From positions 1 through 64,000 of the forward strand of contig CAJNDS010002765.1 in assembly GCA_905221605.1 (NCBI GenBank): a DNA stretch of 64,000 nt, written 5' to 3'. This document shows positions 41,871 through 53,800 of this stretch, piece after piece. The position numbers and the translations under genes are program-made. The notes under the pieces are model-generated. The model was not told where the DNA came from and made no database searches. It worked only from the letters and a program-made list of their open reading frames with translations. This DNA comes from Symbiodinium natans (taxonomy: Eukaryota; Sar; Dinophyceae; Suessiales; Symbiodiniaceae). Position 1 is the first letter of the stretch; every line of letters begins with the position of its first letter.

Positions 41871-42138
41871 AAGCTGCACCAAAAACGCAAGCAAGAGGAA
41901 TGCTGTGGCCACTCCAAATGCCAAGGTTTGAGTTGGAACCTTGCGGTGCACCTGATGGCTCACAGGCCAACGCAGTCCATGTGCGCCCCTGTGGGCAGGT
42001 CTTCTCACGGGCGTGAGGAACTGCAAGCTACCCCGCCCCACTAAGCTAGGCACACATGAGAGATCATATAAACGCAATAAAAGTCAAAGATGAGTATAGA
42101 ATTAAGCTGAAAGCAAAGCTAAAGCTATATGCCATGCA

Positions 42139-42297
42139 TGAAAAATAAAGCTGAAGCAAGCTAAACGATGCTCTGCACTGTTGTGTGTGGCTTGAACCAA
42201 GGAGGCGCGGTTAGTGTGATGGTTCCCAAACAACAAACACATTTGAGTAAACACAAAAACCTCGCACCACACACGTGCATGCACCCGCTTCTCCCCC
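42139..42297. repeat. Repeat D tail joined to start of segment B
   Basis: 42139-42261 matches 32609-32731, and 42262-42297 matches 31683-31718. The D and B pieces that are separated and reordered at 31-33 kb are therefore contiguous here. It abuts the 3' end of the RT-RNase H remnant. Confidence 0.85.
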
Positions 42298-42299
42298 CA

Positions 42300-45087
42300 C
42301 AACCCGTGCATGCCATTGGACATTGGTCTGGCAAGTTGCGATCTCTGAACCCCCTTACGGACAAGGTGGTCAAACACCCCTCGGCTCGGATCGTCACTTG
42401 GATTCGAACGCGAAGCCACCCGACCGAACCATGGTCTGCACATGATCTCGCCTTCCAGCTGTGCCTCAATTCCAAGCAAACGTCGTCCTGAACCTGTGCC
42501 AGACGTGCCAGATATCAAAGCTGCCTGAGCGCCTCATTGTCCAAGTACACTACAGAGTACCAATTTCGGAGCAAGTTTCCCCAAATTCGAAAGGCCATCA
42601 CAACCGCTCACAGCTCAATCTCGTATATTGGGTGATGCGAGTCCTCCAAAAGACGTTGCAAGTCACTGCGATGTACTTGCCTTCTGTAAAAGAATGTCGG
42701 ATTCCCTGCTTCGTCATAAAGAATGCCCCCTATGCCAGCAGGCATGTCACTGTCAGGTTCGTATGATCCGTCAGTAAACAGGTACATGGTCCGTCCTGCA
42801 GCAGCAGTAAGGGTTAATGGCCTCGCAGTTTCCATATATTCCTTCACAACGCAGAGAGCCCACTTGAGGTCACCACTCAACCACGTAGTGACGTAGTGTC
42901 GTCCTTTGCAAGAGCCCGCTTTGAGATCAAGTGCAATGCATCACACGACGCTCTGCCAAACAAGTAGGAATTGAACCAGTGAAGTCGGCCCCTGAGCACT
43001 TCAGCCTCCTTCGGCGTCATATGGGCAGTTTCAAGGAAACGCCCCACCTCTTGCACGAGTTCTTGCCGACGTTCATCTGTGTGTCGAATGGTTATGTTAC
43101 CATTTCGGGAATCACTCAGATCGAACAGCAAGCCCAGCGCAGAAAATGTTTCTCCAAACTTGGTGGCCTTCCGACCCGTGCGTGCATAATCGACATTCAA
43201 GAGACCAAAGAGTTCGTCCACGATGGCGTCCACTTGGTCCTCGCATCCCTCTCGGACAAATCATCAAAGTAAGCCGTCCAAGGTACGGCTCCCCCAGCAT
43301 GACCGGCCTTCCAAATCGCAGCAGAGATGCGTAGGAAGCCCGCCACTGAGCCAGTGGCACCGAACACCAAGACGTTGGAGCCATAAACGGCGACTCCTCC
43401 CGACTCCACGTCCTTCACAGCTATTCGCAACCTTTGCACAATCGTCCGGATGAAGTGGGTAGAACTTGTACGCCGAAACCAGGTCATAAGTTATGCCACG
43501 CAGCGCCACTCCGCCGTCCTCAGCCAACGCCAAGGCCTCCAGCAATGCCCCCGCTATGACATCGACTCCATGAAGGGTGAATCGTTCAGGAAGACCGCAG
43601 GTCAGGTTCAGGCCGCACATCTTTCCATCATCTATCACCCGAAGTTTGTTCTTTTGCTGCAGGCCAAATCTCCTTGCCACGATGATTTCCACAGGATTTG
43701 GGTTTTCATCGATGAAGAGCCATCCCGCCTCCAGTTCCGAAAGCGTCTCCTTCCAGGCGCCAAAAGCTGCTTCGTCAGCTTCTGCATTTTCGATGCTCCT
43801 CAACGTGGCTGGCGTCCTGTACCTGGATTGCGACAAAAGCTCATCGATTGACATTACTGGAGGTCTGACATTCTTGACGAAGAGCCCAGTATCAGGCATC
43901 CAACCCGTGATACGAAAACCTTGGTGGAGAGCCTGCCACAAATCCTCGTCCGGAAAATCACATTCCTCCAATATTGCCTTCCATAACAAGACGTTTTTGC
44001 CATTGGAAGCTCGCTGAATGTACTCAGGCGCCTTGCTCATGAGCTCCTGCCCTGCGCGCTCAGTTGCCTTCTTGGTCGCAGCCCAACGCTCCAAGCACGG
44101 CTTAGCAACTTTGTCTCTTTCATCTTTTGACATGACGATATTCTTTGCCACTTCCTTAGCTACGCCTTTCCGACTCTCCGCCAGCAAGTTTCGCGGGTGT
44201 CCGGCCTTCACTGCATCTCTGACGAAGTCGTCGGGTTCCTTGGGAATGGCCACCATAAGAAGCTCAGCTCGATCCGCGCAAATCGCAGAGTTGCTATGTA
44301 TCAAGCCAACCACGTTGAATTGATCCTCATCTTTCTCAATCGTCTCATGACCACGACACGTGTTCTCAGGACTCCCACAAGTGACCACTTCAAAAGCATC
44401 CAGCTTATGCAACTGCGATCTCAAGGCATGATATCCTGAAACTACGCAAACCCGCACCAACCCCAATTGGACCAGTTTGCGACGAATGATGCGAGCGCCC
44501 TTTGGGTACATCTGGAGCAGCGCGTCCAACGGAGCGTCCTGCAAAGGCACAGCCCAAACATCGTAAGCGCAATACATGGCAACCAATGGTCGAGCAAAGC
44601 GAGGCTGCTTGTCCAGGTAAACCTGCGTGCCACTACGTGTTGTTCTGCAAATGCAAAGTTGGGTAGGTCTCTGCCAGAAGCGAGGCAATCCGTTCACAAA
44701 GCAGTGGCGGGTAGGCCGCCTCATCAGCGGTAGGGAACCGCGCCCGCCCAGCAGCGGCAAAGGAAGGTTGCCAGGAATCATGATCATGATCACGGCTGCA
44801 ACGAGCCTCAAGGCTTTGGAAAAGGTCATCACTGCACCACCAGCGAGTGAGCTTGTCACGGCGGCCGCCCACACGGCGCCGACGCTGGAGATGTTGTTCG
44901 TGATTAGGCTCTGCTGCAACCCCACCACCTCCCAAGGCCTGCGTGAGTAGGCAGGCAGCCCGTCGGCCAGCAAGGCCCAAGCGCTGCCCCAGGTGCTGCG
45001 AGCGCTTGTAGTCCCCACGCCCGCCTCCTGGAGTAGGCTGCGGCCCACGTGGAGGACCCCCCAGCGCCGATGTTTTGTGAGGTGCAT
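42300..45087 (-). pseudogene. RT-RNase H of a second retroelement class (DIRS/Ty3-like), decayed
   Basis: Minus strand from ATG 45087. Codons ~150-470 hold a pre-RT region (ELLMVAIPKEPDDFVRDAVK). RT follows with KNKLRVIDDGKMCGLN (~480) and ITYDLVSAYKFYPLHPDD (~535). After a shift near 43437 come VYGSNVLVFGATGSVAGFLR and WTAYFDDLSE, where FDD stands at the YxDD position. After a second shift near 43250 comes the thumb/connection (VDELFGLLNVDYARTG…). After a third near 42880 comes RNase H: MYLFTDGSYE, PIYEIEL then TGA, VVYLDNEALRQL then TGA, and, in another frame, WFGRVASRSNPSDDPSRG. Three frameshifts and two stops make it a pseudogene. The SNPxDxPSRG tail is typical of DIRS/Ty3-type RNase H; the subclass is unresolved. 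No integrase or recombinase seen. Confidence 0.8.
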
Positions 45088-45294
45088 CGTACGCCAGATG
45101 AGTGACCACAGCCTGCCTCAAAGCCGAGCGCACCAGACTCGGGTCGCCATCTGCTGCAACCGCAGCCTCCTTCGCGGCAAACGCAGGGTCTTAAACTTGA
45201 GAGCACGGAGCTGCAGATTGCGCCTTGAGGCTGCTCAATCTGCGAGCAAGCTTTCTTCAGTAACAGTCCTTGCGTTGTCTGGGATAGACACATG

Positions 45295-45350
45295 CATAAT
45301 TATATGTGTTGAGAGAGAGATATATATATAAATAAAGATATGCTTACTTA
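45295..45350. other. AT-rich microsatellite-like tract
   Basis: tatatgtgttgagagagagatatatatataaataaagat. A short simple-sequence tract between two decayed genes. Confidence 0.7.
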
Positions 45351-45618
45351 TTTGTAGACGTGCTGCAGGTACTGGGCGGCTCGGGCTGACGTTCCGTGAT
45401 TTCCCTCAATTGCCGTTCCCAGACGCAGTTGCAACCTCAAGGTTCCATCTTGTGCATTCTGCGGCGCCAAGCACTTGTTTTCTCGCCAGAAACACGACAG
45501 CCGTCTCTTTCTAGGGAGGGTATCCCCAGTCCTCCACAGAGCACGTACGAGGTCTTTTTCCAGGCTCATGTCAGAATTCTGCGCTTTCGGGATCCAGGAC
45601 ACGCAGCTGACCATCACA

Positions 45619-46170
45619 AGGGCTTTGGCAGAACGGTGGTGAACGGGGCTCTGAACGTGCAGGGCCCTCTGAGGGGGGGCTTCATTGAGCTTGTCGCGAC
45701 CTCACGGTGACGGGCGGGGGAATCAGGGAACTGCCAGGACCTCATCGGCGGCTCCACGCACGTGCAGGTGCAAGGCGACCTGCGGGTCGTGGCCACGTCG
45801 AACAGCAGCGACGTCGCGCCTGTCGGCAACGCACGGCTCTGTTTGGAATGCGGCTCGGGCGAGGGTGGGCTCGAGGCCTGGGAGGTGCAGCTCTTCGCAC
45901 CCAACCAGGCGCAGACGGGCGGGGCAGGCCAATCTCATCATCGAGAGCAACACGGGCTCGGCGGTCATTGTCATTTATTTCTTCCAGAATTTGTCGGACC
46001 GGACAAGACGAATGTGAAGCCCGTGGGGTTTTCTAGGAGCTGCAGGAGGTCTTCGACGCCGTGATGCCCAGAAGACGGAGGGCAACCCGAGGCGCGCTTT
46101 GGGCTTCATCGCCCAGGACGTGCAGGAGGTGGGCGCCGCGGGCAAGTCGCGAGATGGCCCTGGAGTTCAA
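45619..46170 (+). pseudogene. Phage tail-fibre-type protein with S74-like chaperone, remnant
   Basis: GC-rich plus-strand pieces. FGRTVVNGALNVQGPLRGGF (45620-45707) resembles the vxGxLxVxG strands of tail fibres. HVQVQGDLRVVATSNSSDVA and CLECGSGEGGLEAWEVQLFA (~45755-45930) follow, then, one frame over, GQANLIIESNTGSAVI. RRALGFIAQDVQEVGAA (~46090-46140) is the GFIAQDVxEV signature of the intramolecular chaperone (peptidase S74) that trims trimeric tail spikes and occurs in some eukaryotic genes. The pieces lie in three frames, so the gene is broken or intron-split. Neighbours: RT remnant upstream, SF3A1 downstream. Identification rests on these motifs only. Confidence 0.55.
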
Positions 46171-47384
46171 CGTCAGAGACGCTCGGAAGCGCCGTCAGAT
46201 AGCCCGGTGGGGGACCGCCCGGAGCTGCAGGACCGGCCACGCGAACCGGCGCTGCCTGTCATTCGGCACGCCGACCTGGTGGATTTCAGCCAGAACACCC
46301 GAGGCACTGAGCCTCTTACCTCGTGTGTGCACTATTGTTCGGGTTGTGGAGGGTTTGTTGCCTTAATGTGCTATTGGCTTTTGTCGTGTCGCTTTTCTCG
46401 GCGTGCTTGGGTCTTTTCGGGCGCCTCTGCGCAATGTTGAGCATTTGCGTATTTCCGGTTCCGTGTCTCTCCGCATGTGTGGATCATTTGTTTTGTCCCG
46501 GCATGGGCGTGCTTCAGGACGCTAATGTCACGTCCCTGCTTTTCCGGAGCCACTCTCGTTTGGTTTTGGTGACCGCCTCCCACGCTCCCCCCCTCCCATG
46601 CCTTCAACGCCACCCGGAGGTCACTTGGTCACGTCTCGCCTTCCCTCGCCGTGCCTATGATTGGCCACATGGTCCACCATCCGGCCTCGGCTGCTGTAAG
46701 CCTACTTCCTCCATTCGAGCTTTCAGCAATGATGGTCTTCGGAGCAGCACTGAGATCCGGGATGTGGGCGGCCGGCTCCAGCTAATGTTGCAAAACTGCT
46801 GCAAGCCGCTTGCCGCCCTACCTACCTCAAACTCAGCATGCAGATATACAGTAGTTTTTGTGTTATTAAATGTTATTAAGGCTGAAGGACGCTAGCCCGG
46901 ACATGCCCCATCGTTTGTTGGAATGGAGAATTATGCAGGCAATGACAGGCATCCTCCGATCCGTGCTTGTTGTCGATGTCACAAAAACAAGAATCTGTGC
47001 AAGACACACGTGTACCGCAGCTGTTGTTAGTGGCTCGGCAGCCGACTCAGACCGGGAGCTTCCTGGGTCGCTGCAACATGCCCGGAGCTTAAGTTTCTGT
47101 TACACATAGTTCCGGATTTGTTGTGCATGGGCCGTGATGGAGGCCCGATGAGGACAAAAGCAATGCGGGAGCTGCGAACCCAGGACCGTCCACAGCAATG
47201 GGCTTTCAATGTTGTGACGCTTCTTGTTAAAGCTTTGCTGCTAAGGTTGGGCTTATTTACCCTCCACCAGATATTCGTGGCGTTTGCTTCTCAGGTGTGT
47301 CAGGCCTTTTTGAAAGCTACGGGTTTCATGTGATGCAACCTGATCGAGAAGATTTGGCCATGAGTTTGGACGGTGCTTGCCCAG
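46171..47384. other. Unassigned; may hold the 5' end of SF3A1
   Basis: No recognisable domain. The first identifiable SF3A1 exon starts at 47385, so one or more N-terminal exons and the start codon probably lie in this stretch, but I cannot place them. Confidence 0.4.
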
Positions 47385-47860
47385 GTAATCGACAAGACTG
47401 CGCAGTTCGTGGCCAAGTGCGGCTTTGACCCCAGAAATTCAACGAATTGAAGCTAATCCATGTAGAGTTAGCACCGTGGGCATTTTTTGTGCAATGTCAT
47501 CGTGAACTCTTTTGCTAAGGTGAAGGTTTTGAGCAGCGAGTGCTTCGCGAGCAAAACCACACCAAGCCCCTGGACTCGCGTCGTGATGGAGACAACTGTT
47601 TGTGCTGTTCCGCACACTTGCTGGCATTGTTTGCTTTGATATTGTTGCGCAATCCGGGACGAACCTTGTGATGAATTCAAGGGTTGAATAGAAGAGCTGT
47701 CGGTGTTTTTGTGAGATTGAGTGCATGACGGACGCTGAGGTTCGCGTTCTTGTTGCCCAACAATCCCTACAGGCCCCGGACAAGCACGTCAATACGGCAA
47801 AACTGTTTGCCCTTGTCGGCAGGCCTTACTACGAACACAAGGTCAAGGAGTTCAAGACCG
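47385..47860 (+). CDS. SF3A1: SF3A1 SURP1 exons
   Basis: Exon 47385- encodes VIDKTAQFVAKCG, the start of a SURP module, after acceptor gcttgcccag. The following PEIQRIEAN is one frame off, a slip or an unrecognised intron. Exon 47740-47772 encodes FAFLLPNNPY; exon 47823-47860 encodes PYYEHKVKEFKT. Joined they give NNPYRPYYEHKV, matching the NPNDPYHAYYRHKV core of SURP1. The 50-nt intron between them has a GC donor, and cagGCC is repeated at both ends. The donor after 47860 is gtgttg. Confidence 0.8.
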
Positions 47861-50800
47861 GTGTTGTTGAGGCGCTGTGATGGCAACTTTCTTATGTGAG
47901 CTTTCACACAAATGGAATGTTTTGCTCTGTGAAGGAGACAAAGCCCGAAGTGCCTCAGGCAATCATAGCATCAGCCTTAAACATCAGCGATCCGCAGATA
48001 GTTCGTGGACCTCCCATTGCAAGTAAGAGGTCAAAACGCGCACAACGATTCTTTTTTTGTTGAGTTTTTGGTAATCCCGTCTACACGAGGATCAAAAGGC
48101 CAAGGAGGATGCCAAGAGGCTGAAAAAGGTGGGGCATCGCATTTGCTCGTACAATCGCTTGAGCGTGGTGGTGGCAGCTTTTGTTCACGCTCTGCAGGAA
48201 CAGCTGAAGGCATTGACCATGGGTGAGAAGCCGCTTTGCTGCGTTGTTGGTCTTGTTGGGACCAGTCTTTTCCTCGGCTAGCTCAACCGAGGAAGAAGAA
48301 GCAAGTGAAGCCACCACCACCCGACCAGCCACTCGGGTTGCAGTTTATATATATACACACACATACAGTGTTTTGTCGTTTGTGAGTTCTTCATATACAC
48401 AATAGATTCATGCTGACTTTGGGCATGCATCTGGTATCGCGGATGCAACGACCTTCCATGGTTTCGAGCTACAGCACGCCATAAACCTGGCAGCCAGGTG
48501 TTTAGCTCAGCTAAGCTGTGGTTTCCTACACAAAAGCCCACCAAAAGAATATGCCTGGAACATGAAGTCACGCGTTGCCATTCAGACTTGCAGCCACCCT
48601 GCACAAGCTCTTATCACAAGTTGCTCTTAAAGATGCAAGTGCAGCCCAAGCAATCCCATCAGTCCCATCAGTCCCATCAGTCCCAGCAGTCCCAGCAGCT
48701 GTGACGACAATCATCTGTGACATGACTGCCAGGTACGTTGTCAACCATCCTTACATTGTTGGTGGCCCAAGATGCGGCTTTGGTCACGCTGAGCTGAGTG
48801 TGTCACAGTGATGGCTCTCAGGCGCCCATGGACACCGATATCATCAAGCTTACAGCGCAGTTCGTCGCCAGAAATGGTGTGTGGCACAGCTGTGGTCCTG
48901 AAGTATCTATGGAATATGAGCCAACTTCCACAAAAGTTTGTCAGCTGAAGGCCAGAAGTTCCTGATCGGACTGACACAGCGTGAAAGTCGAAATCCGCAG
49001 TTCGACTTCTTGAAGTCCGATCCTCAACTTCCTTTTTTCGGCACTATGAGAGCCATGAGAGTGTGGAGACTGAGGCCTACCCATGCCCTTTTCGGCTACT
49101 TCACTTCTTTAGTGGATGCTGGTGTCTCATCACCCTTTTGAAGCTTGTTTCCTTCAGGACCTTCTGCAGGAATGTCTGAATGAGTGTGCTCAGGCTTACA
49201 CCAAGTGCCTGATGCCCAACAAAGATGAGGTTGGGCTGGCCGGCATTCATTATGCAGAAGCGTGCGTCAGCGTCGGAACACTGCAAGCAAATGGAAGCCA
49301 AGTGGAAGGTAGAGAAGCTGAAGAAGTGTACTGGCAACCCACAGGAAGTGGTTGACAAGGCCACGGTTCAGAATGTCAGTTAGTGTCAGAAAATGTCAGC
49401 TGTTGTTGGTGGAATACTGGCAGGCCATGGCACGGTTTGCATGGGATGAGCAGGAGGAAGCTAACCGGTTGAGCCTGCAGCTCGGAAGCGCTCCGCAGAG
49501 CTCCGCAGAGCCCCGCAGAGCCCCGCAGAGCCCCGCAGAGCCCGCAGAGCTCCGCAGAGCTCCGCAGAGGAGATCAGAAAGGTGGCCTGCGTCTGAGACG
49601 TCTTGACTCCAGGCCGAGAGGAGGAGGTGAAGGAGGAGAAGGTGCAAATGCGAGCCATGCTTCAGTGGCATCCTGCGCTGTCGACTCCCGTCGTGTTATG
49701 CGCAGGAGCAGATGGCACAGATCGATTGGCATGATTTTGTCGTAGTGGAGACGATAGAGCCATCAACTTGGACATCGGCATTTTACACATTCTTAGCCCT
49801 CACGACAATGTTCTTGGCTGCGGTTTGCCCACAAAGGTTCACTGCAGAAGATGATACTCTGCAGCTTGTATTGCTCTCAGCCGAATCTCTTGCGCCAGAG
49901 TTGACTCGCTCGTAGACACCACTCAAGGCAGCACCAATCGATCCTTCAACTCATGCTCCAAAGGGAGCTCCAGCGCCTCTGGAGCAAGCAGGCCTCGTTG
50001 TTCTTGTTTGCGACAAGACAGGACTCTTGACATTGCCTGCATTGACTGTTTGGCAGGCACGATGTTTGCAGAGGCCCGGATTGAGAAGCCGGTAAAAGGT
50101 GTGGAGGAGGAGATCAGGGTGCTGCTGGCCTAGTTTGCTTGCTGCTGGTGGTGCTGTGATCTAGGGAATCATGATGCAATTTTCGCATGTTAGTAAATGA
50201 GGACAGCATGACAGGAAGAGCCGGCTGTTGACCTAGAGAAGGAAGAAAGGGAAAGGAGAGAGCGGGAAATGGCAGCCGGAGCCTCAGAGTTGACCACAGA
50301 GAGCTTCAAAAAGAGTTTCATGTGCCATAATGCCATATGTGTGCACTGAGTGTGGCACTGTATGCGTCATCCGTTTTTGATCCAAGATCGGCCCCGATCG
50401 GCTCCTAAGGAGCAGCGGGAACGTGAAGAACGTGAAAGGGAAGAGCGTGAGAAGGACCCCTCTTTTGTGCTTTTCAGTGGACGTGTTGCATATGCTCTAT
50501 AATGCCAGGAGGAGAGGGAAAGGCAGCAAAGAGAAGAAGAGGAGATGGTGGCCCTCCTAGACCTGAACCTGAAGTGCCCATGGCACGTTCGCACGCTTTG
50601 AAGCCATTCCGAAGCCTTTCCATCTCGGACCCATCATGGATTTGAGATGGTACTGAAGTTCTGTGCGTATTTGGCTTGTTTTATTTAAATGTCCGCTGGC
50701 CTTCCCTTCGTTCTATGGACACTCTGTGTCAGCTTCGCCAGCTGCACAGACAGTCAGACACAGATGCGTGCAGATGCGTGCCATGCTGAAGGTCCCCGAG

Positions 50801-53800
50801 GAGGAGCCCATTGATATGGAGCCGGAGATCCCTCTTCCGATGCAGGCAAGATGAACATCCATGATTTTTCCCTACGATGCAATGAGGCACTATCTTTGAA
50901 TAAGCGCAGCAACAAGTTACATCCACAATCGGTGTTGACATGTTAGTTGATTGCCAGGAGCCAGAGATGAAGGTTCGAAAGGACTACGTCCGACAGAAGA
51001 AGGCCGCCCAAATTCGTCCATTTTTCTTAAGCAGTAGGCGACACACCGAGAGTACAGACCAGGTAAAGCTGATGCGGGACATTTGGTGTGTTAGTCCCGA
51101 TCCCGTCCGCATCCTGTTCGCGGCTGTTTCGGCAGGGCAGTGCCCAGCGGCTGATGCAGCGCTGCCCAATCACAGGTCCGTTCAGGGAACACTTCTCCCC
51201 CAATCATTGCGTGACTGTTGTGCTTTTTCTGTGCGTAGACCACGTTATCGTCGTTATTATGACACCAAAGAGATAGATGCAATGTTTTTTGGGCATAAGC
51301 CAAGCTGTTTTTTGCCAGGACAGGTGGAAATCATTGGAACATGTTCCTCTAGGGAACGGCGCGCATGTGCGCGATATATTGCGAGGGGCATAGTTGAAAT
51401 GAGCTGATGCCAGAAAGGCGGTCAGTGGAAACCTCAAGCCGTGACCCGTAAACAACATAGCTTATCCCTGAAAGGAGATGGGCGGTGGGAAGCTCTGAAC
51501 CGAGCAAAGAAGTTCTATAGAGATTGTGCGTAAAATAGACCTAAACCGAAGAGGAGGGGCTTGGGATTACGAAAGGAGCTGACCCCAAATCCTGACAAGA
51601 TATAGAATGCCCGTCTCCTTGCATGACTCAGCTACTCTCTTTTGCTTGTCATCATACAGCCTTCACATGCTTGATTGATACAGAGAGCCTGGTTGCCAAA
51701 GACAGGGAGCAGCCACTTCCCTCTCACCATCTTACATGCTCCTTCGCCGTAGCATCAAAGGCCTCAGAGGCCTCAGCGGGAAGCTGAGATTGCTAAAGGC
51801 ACAACCCAAGTGGCCACCAAGATCTCAGATCCACACCCAATGTCGAGAGCCCAAACCCATCTTGCGAAGAATGAAAGGAGGCAGGCTGCATCTCCAATCG
51901 TTTTTTCATGAGCTCATCCTTCCGGGGCAAGACATGACCGGAACCGGGAGCACATTAAAATAGGAAGGAAATCCCAACCATGTTGCGATGCTCTGATGAC
52001 ATCGATTCTCGCAGATGTCCAAAGAATGATGCAGCAGAATGCTGTGCAGCTCATGATGCTGGAGCTAGCCCGTTGCGCCCTTCGGATTGTTCTTTCAGAT
52101 GCATTGCAGGGCGACTTGATGTAGGTGCTCAGAAATCGCAGCAAACATTTTTCCTGAAACCGCAATCGGGCCTAGAACATTCTATGTGCCACTGATGATC
52201 ATTCTCTGATGTTTGTTATGTTCGCTTGGCATTGCTGTCAAGTTGCAGCTGCCTTTCCACCTAACACTTAGGCCCTAAAACCTCAAACTGCAGTATTCAC
52301 TCGCAAGATATATGCGCCAGGCCAGTTGATTGCTGCTGAGGAGATGTCCAATCATTTGAAGGCCCTGGCCTTCTGAGACATTGCTCGAGCAAGAGTGTCC
52401 TTCGCAAGTCGCCTAACAGCGTCAACGCTTGCCTTCTTTTCAATGCTTTCTCAGGTGCTCTTGCTAGATCCAAAGTGGAAGCACCAGAAGGATGCTCTGG
52501 TAGAGAGAGCCAGGACATTGATGCCCGTTTTAGTGCTGAAATTGACACTCAGTCAGTAGGAGACTTGTCAAGATGCATGAATTTCATGATGAAGGAAAGA
52601 GTCTGCGTTCGCAGATGACGTAGAGGCAAACTTGGCGAGCTTTGTCGCCAAAAGGCACGGCAGTCTCGGACAATCTGAGTGAAGCGTGACAAGCGTGAGC
52701 GGTGACTTCCAAGAAAATGCAATGTGCTTCGATGTTCCTGTAGGCCTGACTTGTTCGGTACCGTGGAGGAGGAGATTCGAGAAGCCGCAGAGGCAGGTGC
52801 TGAGGCCGCAGCACGAGATGCTGGTGCAGATGCCGGTCCGGCGTGGAACCCTACCGACAGTGACCTGCAAACTGTTCTCCAAGTCTGCGAAAGAGAGCGG
52901 CAAACAGAATGCCATATGACTTTACAGGGAGGCGTATGATATGATTCCATGAGCTCTGCACTTGGCCTTCCGAGGCGCACACAATGGTGCCCCCGACGGC
53001 ATATGATGCAGGAACGGCACAGAAGGCTTTGCCTTCAAAGTCAGCAGCCGAGTTGCTTGAAATCGTCTTTGTGCGCGCATTCAGAACAGTTTGATTGTCG
53101 AAAGTTCTTATTTGGTCTTGTGTTCACTGTTGAATAGAGTTCGCGCTCATATAAGTTCTTGCAACTCTATTTCTCTGCGGTTCTGTACTGCAATCTGCGA
53201 CCCTCATGTTTTTGATGTTTATGGACTTTCTTAGCAACGACTGGCCGGGCGCCAAAGCCAGTCAAGACGTAATTCTGAACAACCAGAAAAGAAGCCCTAG
53301 GCTCGGTGATGAAAACACAAGACTCATGATTCTAGTGAATCTCGTTCCAGCACTCCAGTGGTAAGACGGTAAGACGCGTGAAAAGGCTATTAAAGCTTCG
53401 ATCGTTAGGAGACTAAGGGCATTAAAACGTGTTGGTCGTTAATTCCGGCCTGCCAACGTCATGTCTGAAAACCAAGAAGGCTGCCGGACAGACGGGCAAG
53501 ATAGAGAGGGTCTCAAGCCGCATGTTCCTTGAGATGTAGCGCATTTGTTCCTGGTCAGTTCCTGGTGATGGTATCGCCCACTAAACAGTGTTCACCTGCA
53601 GGAGTGAGTTCTTGTGCTGCACTGTGACTGTCAATGAAATCCCGTGTCTGATGGTGGTTTCGCGTTTGAGTTCGCGAGAGTAGATCAACACGTGAGAGAA
53701 GGAAGTGATGTGTCTTGTAACGATGTGGCTCACGGGTGAACATATGAGAGCGGTCTGGGAATTGACTCATAGGTGAAAAAAGCAAGAGTAACCATTGATT

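Noticed and set aside
43450-44323. Plus-strand frames opposite the RT remnant
   Set aside because: Antisense to clearly RT-like codons on the minus strand.
49352-49671. ORFs across the agccccgcag repeat
   Set aside because: Pro/Arg/Ala-Leu/Cys/Gly repeats generated by the 10-bp array inside an SF3A1 intron.
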